A stretch of DNA of 64,000 bases from Pseudomonas taetrolens (GCF_900475285.1 NZ_LS483370.1:3176001-3240000); one strand, 5' to 3'; shown: positions 45,806-55,182, counted from the stretch's first letter. The notes: generated by a model from the sequence alone, not told the origin. Made by a program: numbers and translations.

Positions 45806-46755
45806 CAATCCTCGCGTTCGCGGCGTTCCTGCTCGATGGCGTCGGCCAGGGCCTGGGCTTCCAGCTCTTCGTCGCTCAGCGCCGCGCGCTGCTCAAGTGC
45901 CGCCACGACAGCCCGCAATCGTTCACGGGCCAAGGCCGCGGCATCTGGCTTGGGTTCCGGGACTGGCTCCGGTTCTGGCTCTGATTTCGGTTCTGGTTCC
46001 GGTTCTGGTTCCGCTGGCTCCGGCTCTGCGCTGGGTGCGCCGTCACGCAACAGGTCATCGAAATCCGTTTTAAGTCCGTCTTCCATGGTGTCGAGTTCCA
46101 CCAGCAAGGTGCGGAAGCTGGTTTCATCCCTGGGTTCTTCCGGTTCTGCACTTTCATCGGCCAGGGCCTGAAGGTGTGCGGGCACCGGCGCATCGTCGAA
46201 GTCGAGGATCGGATCGGGTTCCAGCTCGCGCAATTCGGCCAGCGGCGGTAAATCGTCGAGGTTCTTCAGGTTGAAGTGATCAAGAAAGCCTTTGGTCGTC
46301 GCAAACATCGCGGGCTTGCCCGGTACGTCGCGATAGCCCACCACGCGAATCCACTCACGCTCCAGCAAGGTTTTGACGATATGGCTGTTGACGGCCACAC
46401 CTCGCACGTCCTCGATTTCACCACGGGTGATCGGTTGACGATAGGCAATCAGCGCCATGGTTTCCAGCATAGCCCGCGAATAACGCTGAGGGCGTTCTTC
46501 CCATAACCGACCGACCCACGGCGAAAACTTCTCGCGTATCTGCAGGCGATAGCCCGACGCGACTTCCTTCAGCTCAAACGCCCGCCCTTCACAAGACTTG
46601 CGCAGCAGCTCAAGGGCTTTTTTGAACACCGCCGGCTCGGGACGCTCGTTCTCTTCAAACAACTCATACAGCCGCTCAAGGCCTTGCGGCTTTCCCGAGG
46701 CCAGCAAAAAGGCCTCAAGCAAGGGGGCCAGCTCGCGGGGTTCAGTCAAATTCAT
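45805..46755 (-). CDS. scpB: ScpB, chromosome segregation and condensation protein
   Basis: ScpB forms the SMC-ScpAB condensin with ScpA. The N-terminal ~180 residues are the paired winged-helix ScpB domain (with MALIAYRQPITRGEIEDVRG). The C-terminal ~130 residues are an acidic tail containing a PEPEPEPKSEPEPEPVPEP run (about 250-268). The total of 316 residues is longer than the 180-220 of most ScpB proteins; the tail is typical of pseudomonads. It lies 12 bp after scpA. Confidence 0.94.
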   Translation of the reverse strand: MNLTEPRELAPLLEAFLLASGKPQGLERLYELFEENERPEPAVFKKALELLRKSCEGRAFELKEVASGYRLQIREKFSPWVGRLWEERPQRYSRAMLETMALIAYRQPITRGEIEDVRGVAVNSHIVKTLLEREWIRVVGYRDVPGKPAMFATTKGFLDHFNLKNLDDLPPLAELRELEPDPILDFDDAPVPAHLQALADESAEPEEPRDETSFRTLLVELDTMEDGLKTDFDDLLRDGAPSAEPEPAEPEPEPEPKSEPEPEPVPEPKPDAAALARERLRAVVAALEQRAALSDEELEAQALADAIEQERRERED

Positions 46756-46767
46756 GGTTTCAGCTCT

Positions 46768-47595
46768 TTATTCGGCTCTCGCCCGTACGTGGATGGCCGC
46801 GTAGGGTTCATTCTGGACCAGCTCAACCAGCGACTCTTTGACCAGCTCAAGCACGGCCATAAACGTCACGACCACGCCAAGACGACCTTCCTCTGCGGTG
46901 AACAAGTCGACAAACGGCACAAAACCGCCGCCCTTGAGACGCTCCAGCACCTCGCTCATACGCTCGCGGGTCGACAGGGCTTCACGGCTGACCTGGTGAT
47001 TTTCAAACATGTCACTGCGGCGCAACACTTCAGCCATCGACATCAGCAGCTCCTCGAGCGCGACATCGGGCACCAGCTTGCGTGCGCGGGCTTCAGGGGC
47101 ATCGAGCTTGGGCACCACCACATCGCGCCCTACCCGGCTCAAGCCATCAAGGCCTTCGGCAGCCGCCTTGAATCGCTCGTACTGCTGCAAACGACGGATC
47201 AGCTCGGCCCGCGGATCGCCCTCATCCTCTTCAATTTCAGCCGAGCGCGGGAGCAACATGCGCGACTTGATCTCGGCCAGCATGGCCGCCATCACCAGGT
47301 ACTCCGCGGCCAGCTCCAGGCGCACGGTTTTCATCAGCTCGACATAGCCCATGTACTGGCGGGTGATTTCCGCCACCGGGATGTCGAGAATATCGATGTT
47401 CTGCTTGCGGATCAGGTACAGCAGCAAGTCGAGCGGGCCTTCGAAGGCGTCAAGAAACACCTCCAGCGCATCCGGCGGGATATACAGGTCTTGCGGCATC
47501 TCGATGACGGCCTGGCCGTACACCATGGCAAACGACAGTTCTTGCTGCGCACCGGCCTGAGCGTCAACGGCTTCTGCGGTTTCTACGCCGGACAT
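46768..47595 (-). CDS. scpA: ScpA, chromosome segregation and condensation protein
   Basis: ScpA is the kleisin that bridges the SMC heads in bacterial condensin. The ATG chosen gives 275 residues; it overlaps the upstream stop codon (TGATG) and has GAGG nearby. The signature FLDAFEGPLDLLLYLIRKQ lies near residue 50 and the C-terminal winged helix ends the protein. It is encoded between yciO-type and scpB genes in one run. Confidence 0.95.
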   Translation of the reverse strand: MSGVETAEAVDAQAGAQQELSFAMVYGQAVIEMPQDLYIPPDALEVFLDAFEGPLDLLLYLIRKQNIDILDIPVAEITRQYMGYVELMKTVRLELAAEYLVMAAMLAEIKSRMLLPRSAEIEEDEGDPRAELIRRLQQYERFKAAAEGLDGLSRVGRDVVVPKLDAPEARARKLVPDVALEELLMSMAEVLRRSDMFENHQVSREALSTRERMSEVLERLKGGGFVPFVDLFTAEEGRLGVVVTFMAVLELVKESLVELVQNEPYAAIHVRARAE

Positions 47596-48224
47596 CAGGC
47601 CTCGACCATAAAGGGCTGAGGATCGCCGCAACCGACACGCACCACTTCCGGATCACCATCAACCAGGCTGATCACGGTGGATGCCTTGTGCCCGCCAAAG
47701 CCGCCGTCAATGATCAGGTCGACGTGTTTTTCAAGGGCGTCGCGGATCTCGTACGGATCTTCCATCGGCTCGGCTTCACCCGGCAGAATCAGGGTCACAC
47801 TCATCAGCGGTTCGTTCAGTTCGGCCAGCAGCGCCAGCGCAATCGGGTGACTCGGCACCCGCATGCCGATGGTACGACGCTTGGGGTGCAGCAACAGTCG
47901 CGGCACTTCACGGGTGGCATTGAGGATAAAGGTGTACGGACCCGGCGTATGGGCCTTGAGCAGACGGAACGTGCCGGTATCGACCTTGGCAAACAGCCCC
48001 AGCTGCGACAGGTCACAGCACATCAGGGTGAAGTTGTGCTTGTCGTCCAGGTTACGCAGGCGCTTGATCCGTTCAATCGCGCTTTTGTCGCCCATCTGGC
48101 AACCCACAGCGTAGGACGAATCGGTGGGGTAAATCACCACCCCACCTTTTTTGATAATGTCGACGGCCTGTTTAATCAGACGCGCTTGTGGGTTTTCCGG
48201 ATGAATCTGGAAAAATTGACTCAC
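47595..48224 (-). CDS. YciO-family (Sua5-like) protein
   Basis: A 209-residue Sua5/YciO/YrdC-fold protein. The GTG start ((M)SQFFQIHPENPQARL) has AGGT upstream and matches the family N-terminus; further upstream the frame is unrelated. Motifs are KKGGVVIYPTDSSYAVGC and KRRTIGMRVPSHPIA. Sua5 makes threonylcarbamoyl-AMP for tRNA t6A; the YciO branch is related, but its physiological role is less certain. It overlaps scpA. Confidence 0.88.
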   Translation of the reverse strand: MSQFFQIHPENPQARLIKQAVDIIKKGGVVIYPTDSSYAVGCQMGDKSAIERIKRLRNLDDKHNFTLMCCDLSQLGLFAKVDTGTFRLLKAHTPGPYTFILNATREVPRLLLHPKRRTIGMRVPSHPIALALLAELNEPLMSVTLILPGEAEPMEDPYEIRDALEKHVDLIIDGGFGGHKASTVISLVDGDPEVVRVGCGDPQPFMVEA

Positions 48225-48237
48225 AGTGTTTACCTGT

Positions 48238-49101
48238 TCAGACGGTGGCAGTGGGCTGGTCATATTTGAATCGACACCACAGTGGCGGCAGATCTTCCGG
48301 GATGGCGCGGTATTCGCCGATCTCGGACCAACCTCCCGGCCCATGAAAGTCACTGCCGGCACTGACCAGCAGACCGAACTCACGCGCCAGGATCGCCAGG
48401 CTGCCGACTTGCTCAGCCGGCTGATACCCGTTGACCACTTCAATCGCGTGACCCCCTGCTTGAATATAGTCGCCAATCAGGCGTCGGCGCTTGCTGCGGG
48501 TGAAATCGTAGTGGGAAGGATGCGCAAGACTGACCCAGGCCCCCGCCGCACGCAGGGTGGCAACAGTCTCTTCTAGGGTCGGCCAATGCTGCTTGACGTC
48601 GCCCAGCTTGCCCGCACCCAGCCATTTGCGAAACGCTTCGGCGCGGTCCTTGACGTATCCGGCCTCAACCAGAAAGTCGGCAAAGTGCGGACGCGCCGGG
48701 GCATTGCCGCTGTCACCCAGGGCCTGCTGAACGGCCCGGGCGCCTTCAAGGGCATCCGGCATGCCCTTGAGCGCCAACTTGCGGCTGATCTCTTCGGCCC
48801 GTAGCCAACGCCCGTCATGAAGCTTGGCAATCGCTTCGAGCAATGCCGGGGCATTGACATCAAAACCGTAGCCGAGCACATGAATCGTTGCCCCGCCCCA
48901 GGTGCAAGACAGTTCAATGCCATTGACCAACTGCATGTTCAACGCCTGCGCCGCCGCACGGGCTTCATCCAGACCTTCAAGTGTGTCGTGATCGGTCAGG
49001 GCCAGGACTCGCACACCTTTCTCGAACGCACGGGCGACCAGTACCGCAGGCGCCAGGGCGCCGTCAGAAGCTGTGCTATGGCAATGCAAGTCAATTTCCA
49101 C
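48238..49101 (-). CDS. PHP-domain phosphoesterase (YciV/RNase AM family)
   Basis: A 287-residue PHP-domain metallophosphoesterase. Metal-binding motifs are IDLHCHSTASDG at the N-terminus, ALTDHDT, NGIELS and GSDFHGPG. E. coli YciV (RNase AM) of this family hydrolyses 3',5'-nucleotide bisphosphates and trims 5' ends of rRNA. It lies 13 bp upstream of the YciO gene and diverges from yciB. Confidence 0.9.
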   Translation of the reverse strand: MEIDLHCHSTASDGALAPAVLVARAFEKGVRVLALTDHDTLEGLDEARAAAQALNMQLVNGIELSCTWGGATIHVLGYGFDVNAPALLEAIAKLHDGRWLRAEEISRKLALKGMPDALEGARAVQQALGDSGNAPARPHFADFLVEAGYVKDRAEAFRKWLGAGKLGDVKQHWPTLEETVATLRAAGAWVSLAHPSHYDFTRSKRRRLIGDYIQAGGHAIEVVNGYQPAEQVGSLAILAREFGLLVSAGSDFHGPGGWSEIGEYRAIPEDLPPLWCRFKYDQPTATV

Positions 49102-49185
49102 GGGGATTTAATAACCTCTAGCTGACACTTTCGCTGTCATTGATGTTTGTTATTATGCCGCCACATCCTGCTTCTGGCTGCCACT

Positions 49186-49782
49186 GTGAAACAATTCATC
49201 GACTTCATCCCGCTGTTACTGTTTTTCATCGTCTACAAAATCGAACCACGCATCGTCGAAATCGCCGGGCACAGCCTGTCGGTCGGGGGTATCTACAGTG
49301 CTACGGCGATGCTGATCGTCAGCTCGCTGGTGGTTTACGGCTTCCTGTTTTTCAAGCAACGCAAACTCGAAAAAAGCCAATGGCTGACCCTGATTGCCTG
49401 CCTGGTCTTCGGCAGCCTGACCCTCGCCTTCCACAGCGAAACCTTCCTCAAGTGGAAAGCACCGGTGGTGAACTGGCTGTTTGCTCTGGCGTTTGCCGGT
49501 AGCCACTTCATTGGCGACAAGCTGCTGATCAAGCGCATCATGGGCCATGCACTGACCCTTCCCGATGCCGTATGGACACGCCTGAACCTGGCCTGGATCG
49601 CCTTCTTCATTTTTTGCGGCGCGGCCAACCTGTTCGTTGCGTTTACCTATCAAAGCATCTGGGTCGACTTTAAAGTCTTCGGCAGCCTGGGCATGACCGT
49701 CCTGTTCCTGGTCGCCCAAGGCATTTACCTGTCGCGCCATCTGCATGACGCAGACCCCTCCACCCCAAAAACCAAGGATTGA
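49186..49782 (+). CDS. yciB: YciB, inner-membrane septation-related protein
   Basis: YciB (IspZ-type intracellular septation protein A) is a small polytopic protein linked to envelope synthesis and division. The GTG start gives 198 residues ((M)[17 protein letters not shown]), the family N-terminus, with five to six membrane helices. The ribosome site is weak. It is followed after 1 base by yciI. Confidence 0.92.
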   Translation: MKQFIDFIPLLLFFIVYKIEPRIVEIAGHSLSVGGIYSATAMLIVSSLVVYGFLFFKQRKLEKSQWLTLIACLVFGSLTLAFHSETFLKWKAPVVNWLFALAFAGSHFIGDKLLIKRIMGHALTLPDAVWTRLNLAWIAFFIFCGAANLFVAFTYQSIWVDFKVFGSLGMTVLFLVAQGIYLSRHLHDADPSTPKTKD

Positions 49783-49783
49783 C

Positions 49784-50083
49784 ATGCTCTACGCAATCAT
49801 TGCCACAGACGTTGCCAACTCGCTCGACGCCCGCCTGGCCGCCCGCCCGGCGCACCTTGAGCGCTTGAACCTGCTGAAAGAGCAAGGCCGCCTGGTCCTG
49901 GCCGGCCCGCATCCGGCCATCGAGAGCAACGACCCGGGCCCGGCCGGTTTCACCGGCAGCCTGGTGGTCGCCGAGTTTGATTCCCTGAGCGCTGCACAGG
50001 CCTGGGCTGACGCCGACCCGTATGTCGGTGCCGGTGTTTACGCCAACGTGGTCGTCAAGCCGTTCAAGAAAGTCCTGCCGTAA
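49784..50083 (+). CDS. yciI: YciI-family protein
   Basis: A 99-residue ferredoxin-like alpha/beta protein of the YciI family, with [14 protein letters not shown] at the start, the conserved LAGPHPAI and the terminal [17 protein letters not shown]. The catalytic function is not established. AAGGA lies 5 bases before the ATG. It probably forms an operon with yciB. Confidence 0.88.
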   Translation: MLYAIIATDVANSLDARLAARPAHLERLNLLKEQGRLVLAGPHPAIESNDPGPAGFTGSLVVAEFDSLSAAQAWADADPYVGAGVYANVVVKPFKKVLP

Positions 50084-50174
50084 CCCCAACGGTGCAGGGT
50101 CTTCGGTCCTGCTCTGCGGTATCTTTGACAGTCGCCGGCGTCGACACGCCGGCACTGGCTGAATCGAGTGAGTC

Positions 50175-50852
50175 ATGAGCGACCTGTTACTGATAGATGA
50201 TGACCAGGAGCTGTGTGAGCTCCTGGGTAGCTGGCTGAGCCAGGAAGGCTTCCAGGTTCGCGCCTGTCATGACGGTTCAAGCGCCCGCAAGGCGTTGGCC
50301 GACACCAGTCCCGACGCTGTGGTACTGGACGTCATGCTGCCTGACGGCAGCGGGCTCGAACTGCTCAAGCAACTGCGCAACGATCACCCTGATTTACCGG
50401 TACTGATGCTGTCTGCCCGCGGCGAACCGCTTGACCGTATCCTGGGGCTCGAACTGGGCGCCGATGATTATCTGGCCAAGCCCTGCGACCCGCGCGAGTT
50501 GACGGCCCGCTTGCGGGCGGTATTGCGCCGCAGTCATCCGCCTGCGGTCTCCAGCCAGATGGAACTCGGCGATCTGTGCTTCAGCCCGGTGCGCGGTGTT
50601 GTCACGATCGACCAGCACGACATTGTCCTGACCGTTTCGGAAAGCCGCTTGCTGGAAGCGCTGCTGCGCCAGCCCGGCGAACCGCTGGACAAACAGGAGC
50701 TGGCGCAAATTGCTCTGGGCCGCAAGCTGACCCTGTACGACCGCAGCCTCGACATGCACGTCAGCAACCTGCGTAAAAAGATCGGCCCCCACCCTGACGG
50801 TCGTCCACGTATCGTCGCACTGCGCAGCCGGGGTTATTTCTACAGCGCCTGA
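50175..50852 (+). CDS. cpxR: CpxR-like envelope-stress response regulator
   Basis: An OmpR-family response regulator of 225 residues. The receiver domain has the phospho-Asp52 in VVLDVMLPDGSG and the switch lysine in YLAKPCDPREL. The C-terminal winged helix shows RSLDMHVSNLRKKIG. It is followed by a CpxP/Spy-like gene and a histidine kinase on the same strand, which is the organisation of the Cpx envelope-stress system. Confidence 0.85.
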   Translation: MSDLLLIDDDQELCELLGSWLSQEGFQVRACHDGSSARKALADTSPDAVVLDVMLPDGSGLELLKQLRNDHPDLPVLMLSARGEPLDRILGLELGADDYLAKPCDPRELTARLRAVLRRSHPPAVSSQMELGDLCFSPVRGVVTIDQHDIVLTVSESRLLEALLRQPGEPLDKQELAQIALGRKLTLYDRSLDMHVSNLRKKIGPHPDGRPRIVALRSRGYFYSA

Positions 50853-50860
50853 GCTGTTTC

Positions 50861-50946
50861 TGTCGCCGCTGCGACGGGTTGCGTAGCGACCCTGAAAAGC
50901 TCAAGCCCCTTCGAGCTTTATCGCAGCCTTCGTCAGCGGCCACAGG
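50861..50946. repeat. REP-like element between cpxR and cpxP
   Basis: TCGCCGCTGCGACGGGTTGC and TTATCGCAGCCTTCGTCAGC flank a short centre in opposite orientation, a diverged member of the same REP family. Confidence 0.6.
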
Positions 50947-50964
50947 TTTTCCAGCAAGACCTTC

Positions 50965-50980
50965 TTTACCTAAGCTTTAC
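50965..50980 (-). promoter_or_regulatory. CpxR-box-like direct repeat upstream of cpxP
   Basis: The minus strand reads GTAAA-GCTTAG-GTAAA; the CpxR consensus is GTAAA repeated with a 4-8 base spacer. It is 82 bp upstream of the Spy/CpxP-like start, a sensible place for CpxR control. CpxP is a classic target of CpxR. Confidence 0.65.
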
Positions 50981-51061
50981 GCTTGGCTGACAGCGATTGA
51001 CCTTGATCTCCCTAAACTGGGCGCATCCGGATTTACCGGAACCGTAATCAGGAGACACACC

Positions 51062-51484
51062 ATGCGTAAGACTCTAATTGCTTTGATGTTTGCTGCAGCT
51101 TTGCCAACCGTCGCAATGGCCATGCCTGGTGGTGACGGCCCACATCACGGCGGCGGGCACCACGGTCGCGGCGATGCCCCTTACAGCCAGCTGGACCTGA
51201 GCCGCGAACAGCGCCAGCAGATCGGCAAGTTGATGGGCCAGCAAATGCAAGAGCGCAAACAGCTGGTCAACAAGTACCTGGAAAAACTGCCAGCCGCCGA
51301 TCAAAAAGCGTTGAAAGACGAGATCAAGGCCAAGCATGACAAAACCCAGAGCGATATCCGGGCACTGCTCAAGCCTGAACAGCAAAAAAGCTTCGACGAA
51401 ATGCAAAAGAAACGCGCAGAACGTCAGGCCGAGATGAAACAGTTCAAAGAGTGGAAAGCCCAGCAAGCGACAAAAGCGCAGTAA
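51062..51484 (+). CDS. CpxP/Spy-family periplasmic chaperone
   Basis: A 140-residue secreted helical protein. The signal peptide (MRKTLIALMFAAALPTVAMA) is followed by a His/Gly-rich patch (GDGPHHGGGHHGRGD, about 23-37) that may bind metals, and then a helical domain with two LTxxQ-type motifs (LSREQRQQIG and LKPEQQKSFDEM). CpxP and Spy inhibit Cpx signalling or hold unfolded proteins. AGGAG precedes the ATG. It sits between cpxR and cpxA. Confidence 0.85.
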   Translation: MRKTLIALMFAAALPTVAMAMPGGDGPHHGGGHHGRGDAPYSQLDLSREQRQQIGKLMGQQMQERKQLVNKYLEKLPAADQKALKDEIKAKHDKTQSDIRALLKPEQQKSFDEMQKKRAERQAEMKQFKEWKAQQATKAQ

Positions 51485-51500
51485 CACGCGCATTGACCAG

Positions 51501-51524
51501 GCCCAGCGGCTCACGCCGCTGGGC
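51501..51524 (+). terminator. Hairpin between cpxP and cpxA (attenuator-like)
   Basis: GCCCAGCGGC-TCAC-GCCGCTGGGC is a perfect 10-bp stem with a 4-base loop, followed by a weak T-tract (TTTGGTCGTTT). It starts 16 bp past cpxP. It may reduce transcription into cpxA so that CpxP exceeds the kinase. Confidence 0.6.
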
Positions 51525-51561
51525 TTTGGTCGTTTAAATCCATTACCTGTGAGGATGTACC

Positions 51562-52896
51562 GTGCGATCACTGTTTTGGCGCATTTTGGCCAGCTTCTGG
51601 CTGGCAATTGCTCTGGTCGCAGGGTTGTCTATCCTGCTCGGGCACATGCTCAATCAGGACACCTGGATCCTCAGTCGCCATCCCGGCATTGCCAACCTGG
51701 CTCAGGAATGGACCCAACGTTATGAAACTCAAGGCGCTGATGCAGCGCAAGATTTCCTTCAGCAACGCAAACGCCGCTATCACATTGACGTTCAGGTCCT
51801 GAATGAAAGTGGCGACCCGGTGGTACGCGGTACATTCCCGCGCCGGGCAGCCGCATGGGAGGCCCGCCAGCATCCGGGCGAGCACCCATTGCCGTGGCGC
51901 CGCCTGACCGTTGAATACACCAGCCCGAACACCGCCGAAACCTACCTGCTGATCTACCGGATCCCCAACCCCGAACTGGATGCCTGGCACCGCCAGAGCC
52001 TGCTCTGGCCGCTGAGTGCGCTGGGGATTGCATTGGTGGTGCTGACGCTCTTCAGCTTGTTGGTCACGCTGTCGATCACCCGCCCGCTGAGTCGCTTGCG
52101 GGTGGCCGTGCACGATCTTGGGCAAACCACCTATCAACAAAACAGCCTCGCCCAATTGGCATCGCGACGTGACGAGTTTGGCGTGCTGGCCACCGACTTC
52201 AACCGCATGGGCGCACGCCTGCAAAGCCTGATCAGCAGTCAGCGCCAGTTGCTGCGCGATGTTTCCCACGAATTACGCTCACCATTGGCCCGTCTGCGTA
52301 TCGCATTGGCGCTGGCCGAACGTGCGGGGCCGGATGAGCGGGAAAAACTCTGGCCACGCCTGACCCGCGAATGTGATCGCCTGGAGTCGTTGATCAGCGA
52401 GATTCTGGCCCTGGCCCGCGTTGATGCCGATCAGGCCAGCGCCGAGCCTATCCAGCTCAATGCCCTGCTCACGTCTGTACAAAAAGATGCGTCACTGGCC
52501 GCTCCGGAACAATCCGTTCACCTGAATGCCGAACCCGACTTGACCCTCAGGGGCTGGCCAAACATGATCGAGCGAGCCGTCGATAATCTGCTGCGCAACG
52601 CACAGCGTTTCAACCCGCCAGGACAACCGATTGAGTTGAGCGCCGGTCACGAAGGCGAGCATATCGCCATCAGCGTGCGCGATCACGGGCCCGGTGTGGC
52701 CGAGGAATATCTGGCGCAATTGGGCGAGCCGTTCTTCCGCGCGCCCGGCCAGACCGCTGCCGGGCATGGCCTGGGGTTGGCCATCGCACGCCGCGCGGCT
52801 GAACGCCATGGCGGACGGTTAATTCTGGACAATCATCCCGAGGGCGGGTTTATCGCCACGCTGGAATTGCCGCTAGCGCCAAACGGCAATCTTTAA
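51562..52896 (+). CDS. cpxA: CpxA-like sensor histidine kinase
   Basis: A membrane kinase of 444 residues starting with GTG (GTGAGG lies 7 bases upstream). There are two membrane helices (about 8-28 and 148-170) around a periplasmic sensor, a HAMP domain, the phospho-acceptor His236 in RDVSHELRSPLARLR, and a HATPase domain with NLLRNAQRFN and GHGLGLAIA. It is the likely partner of the cpxR product. Confidence 0.87.
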   Translation: MRSLFWRILASFWLAIALVAGLSILLGHMLNQDTWILSRHPGIANLAQEWTQRYETQGADAAQDFLQQRKRRYHIDVQVLNESGDPVVRGTFPRRAAAWEARQHPGEHPLPWRRLTVEYTSPNTAETYLLIYRIPNPELDAWHRQSLLWPLSALGIALVVLTLFSLLVTLSITRPLSRLRVAVHDLGQTTYQQNSLAQLASRRDEFGVLATDFNRMGARLQSLISSQRQLLRDVSHELRSPLARLRIALALAERAGPDEREKLWPRLTRECDRLESLISEILALARVDADQASAEPIQLNALLTSVQKDASLAAPEQSVHLNAEPDLTLRGWPNMIERAVDNLLRNAQRFNPPGQPIELSAGHEGEHIAISVRDHGPGVAEEYLAQLGEPFFRAPGQTAAGHGLGLAIARRAAERHGGRLILDNHPEGGFIATLELPLAPNGNL

Positions 52897-52898
52897 AC

Positions 52899-52945
52899 GC
52901 GTGCAAAATCTGCAGGAGCGAGCTTGCACGCACCTGCAGAGGGCC
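52899..52945. repeat. REP-like element after cpxA
   Basis: GCGTGCAAAATCTGCAGGAG and CGAGCTTGCACGCACCTGCA form an imperfect inverted pair of the GGAGCGAGCTTGC family. It separates convergent cpxA and the nitroreductase gene. Confidence 0.65.
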
Positions 52946-52949
52946 GGAT

Positions 52950-53510
52950 TTAAACCGACCACACCTGCACAAACTCAGCGGTGTCGACTTTCGACGGGGT
53001 GCGCAGTTCGTTCTGCGGGGTACCCAGATACAGAAACGCCACCACTTCTTCGCCGTCTGCCAGTCCCAGGCCTTTGGCCACATGCGCAGCATATGACAGC
53101 TCGCCCGTGCGCCATACCGCGCCGATGCCCTGCGCAAAAGCCGCCAGTTCAATGGCATGGGCCGCACAGCCTGCAGTAATCAATTGTTCGGACTTGGGCA
53201 CTTTGACGTGATCCTGCAAGCGAGCGATCACCACCACCACCAGCGGTGCACGCAACGGCATGGCGCGGGCCTTGTCCAGAGCTGCCTGAGTCACCTCACC
53301 GCCCTGCTCCTGTACCGCCTCGGCAAGTATTTCGCCCAGTTGCTGGCGCGCCTCGCCTTCCACCGTCAAAAACCGGTAAGGACGCAGCTGACCGTGGTCC
53401 GGCGCACGCAATGCGGCCGCAAACAGTACTTCACGCTGCTCAGCCGTTGGCGCCGGATCCAGCAGTCGCGGGGCAGAAACACGGTTGAGCAAAACGTCGA
53501 GAGCCTCCAT
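52950..53510 (-). CDS. YdjA-like nitroreductase-family protein
   Basis: An FMN-dependent nitroreductase-fold protein of 186 residues. The N-terminal RAPDHGQLRPYRFLTVEG and the C-terminal EVVAFLYLGTP are family-typical, as is the short length of the YdjA group. The substrate is unknown. It diverges from trkH and converges on cpxA. Confidence 0.87.
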   Translation of the reverse strand: MEALDVLLNRVSAPRLLDPAPTAEQREVLFAAALRAPDHGQLRPYRFLTVEGEARQQLGEILAEAVQEQGGEVTQAALDKARAMPLRAPLVVVVIARLQDHVKVPKSEQLITAGCAAHAIELAAFAQGIGAVWRTGELSYAAHVAKGLGLADGEEVVAFLYLGTPQNELRTPSKVDTAEFVQVWSV

Positions 53511-53629
53511 TGGCCACCTCCTGAAGAAAATGTGCGGCTATTCTAACGGTATCTCCTCGAAGGCAGGCGGTTTACATACCTCGCCCCACAGGTAGAATGG
53601 CGCCCCTCTTCCAAGCCCGAGCTGACTTC

Positions 53630-55084
53630 ATGGCGTTGCCGACTTTACGCATCATCGGTTTCATTATCGGCATCTTCCTGATTACTCTGGCAATCAGCAT
53701 GGCGGTGCCCATGTTGACGCTGGTGATTTACAAGCACACAGGCGACCTGCCGTCCTTCTTGTGGGCGAGTCTGATCACCTTTCTTGCCGGCCTGGCGCTA
53801 GTGCTCCCCGGACGTCCCGAACAAGTCCACCTGCGCCCCCGCGACATGTACCTGTTGACCGTCTCAAGCTGGGTGGTGGTGTGTATCTTCGCCGCGCTGC
53901 CGTTTCTACTGACGCAACACATCAGTTACACCGACTCGTTTTTCGAGAGCATGTCCGGCATTACCGCCACCGGCTCTACAGTGCTGAGCGGCCTGGACAA
54001 CATGTCACCGGGGATTCTGATGTGGCGCTCCATGCTGCACTGGCTGGGCGGCATCGGCTTTATCGGGATGGCGGTGGCCATTCTGCCCTTGCTGCGAATC
54101 GGTGGCATGCGCCTGTTCCAGACCGAATCGTCTGACCGATCCGAAAAAGTCATGCCGCGCTCGCATATGGTGGCACGCCTGATCGTGGCCACCTATGTCG
54201 GCATCACCATCATCGGCAGCCTGGCGTTCTGGTGGGCCGGCATGAGCGTGTTCGACGCGATCAACCATGCCATGTCCGCCATTTCCACCGGCGGCTTTTC
54301 GACGTCCGACCAGTCACTGGCCAAGTGGTCGCAGCCGGCCGTGCATTGGGTCGCCATCGCGGTCATGATCATGGGCAGCCTGCCGTTTACCCTGTATGTC
54401 GCGACCCTGCGCGGCCACCGCAAGGCGCTGATCAAGGATCAGCAAGTGCAGGGCTTGCTCGGGCTGCTGCTGGTGACCTGGCTGGTGCTCAGCACCTGGT
54501 ATTGGTGGACGACCAACATGCCGTGGTGGGATGCCTTCCGTCACGTGGCGCTGAACGTCACCTCGGTGGTCACCACTACAGGCTTCGCCCTGGGTGACTA
54601 CAGCCTGTGGGGCAACTTCTCGCTCATGTTGTTTTTCTATCTCGGTTTTATCGGTGGCTGCTCGGGCTCGACCGCTGGCGGGATCAAGATTTTCCGCTTC
54701 CAGGTTGCCTATATCCTGCTCAAGGCCAACCTTAACCAGTTGATCCACCCCCGTGCGGTCATCAAGCAAAAGTACAACGGGCACCGCCTCGATGAAGAGA
54801 TTGTCCGTTCGATCCTGACTTTTTCGTTTTTCTTCGCGATTACTATTTGCGTGATTGCCCTGGCCTTGTCACTGCTGGGTCTGGACTGGATGACTGCACT
54901 GACCGGCGCTGCCAGTACCGTGTCCGGTGTCGGTCCCGGGCTTGGGGAAATCATCGGCCCGTCCGGCAATTTCTCGAGCTTGCCCGACGCTGCCAAATGG
55001 ATCCTGTCGCTGGGCATGCTGCTCGGTCGCCTGGAGATCATTACTGTATTTGTACTGTGTATTCCGGCGTTCTGGCGGCATTAA
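53630..55084 (+). CDS. trkH: TrkH-family potassium transporter subunit
   Basis: TrkH is the membrane subunit of the Trk potassium uptake system, which works with the cytoplasmic NAD-binding TrkA (not seen here). The ATG chosen gives 484 residues, the usual length. Selectivity-filter-like segments appear as ITATGSTVLSGLD, AISTGGFSTSD, VTTTGFALGDYS and STVSGVGPGLGE, the four pore loops of the family. About 10 membrane helices are visible. Confidence 0.95.
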   Translation: MALPTLRIIGFIIGIFLITLAISMAVPMLTLVIYKHTGDLPSFLWASLITFLAGLALVLPGRPEQVHLRPRDMYLLTVSSWVVVCIFAALPFLLTQHISYTDSFFESMSGITATGSTVLSGLDNMSPGILMWRSMLHWLGGIGFIGMAVAILPLLRIGGMRLFQTESSDRSEKVMPRSHMVARLIVATYVGITIIGSLAFWWAGMSVFDAINHAMSAISTGGFSTSDQSLAKWSQPAVHWVAIAVMIMGSLPFTLYVATLRGHRKALIKDQQVQGLLGLLLVTWLVLSTWYWWTTNMPWWDAFRHVALNVTSVVTTTGFALGDYSLWGNFSLMLFFYLGFIGGCSGSTAGGIKIFRFQVAYILLKANLNQLIHPRAVIKQKYNGHRLDEEIVRSILTFSFFFAITICVIALALSLLGLDWMTALTGAASTVSGVGPGLGEIIGPSGNFSSLPDAAKWILSLGMLLGRLEIITVFVLCIPAFWRH

Positions 55085-55182
55085 AAAGCCGCTGCCGCTG
55101 CCGCAGGCGTGTGGCATAGTCGCCCAGGCGGTTAAAGCGAAGGGCCTGCGGCCCTTATCGCAGCCTTCGGCAGCGGCTACCG
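55085..55182. repeat. REP-like element between trkH and the araC-type gene
   Basis: AGCCGCTGCCGCTGCCGCAG on the left and CGCAGCCTTCGGCAGCGGCT on the right are inverted copies around a short centre, members of the main REP family in this window. Confidence 0.7.
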
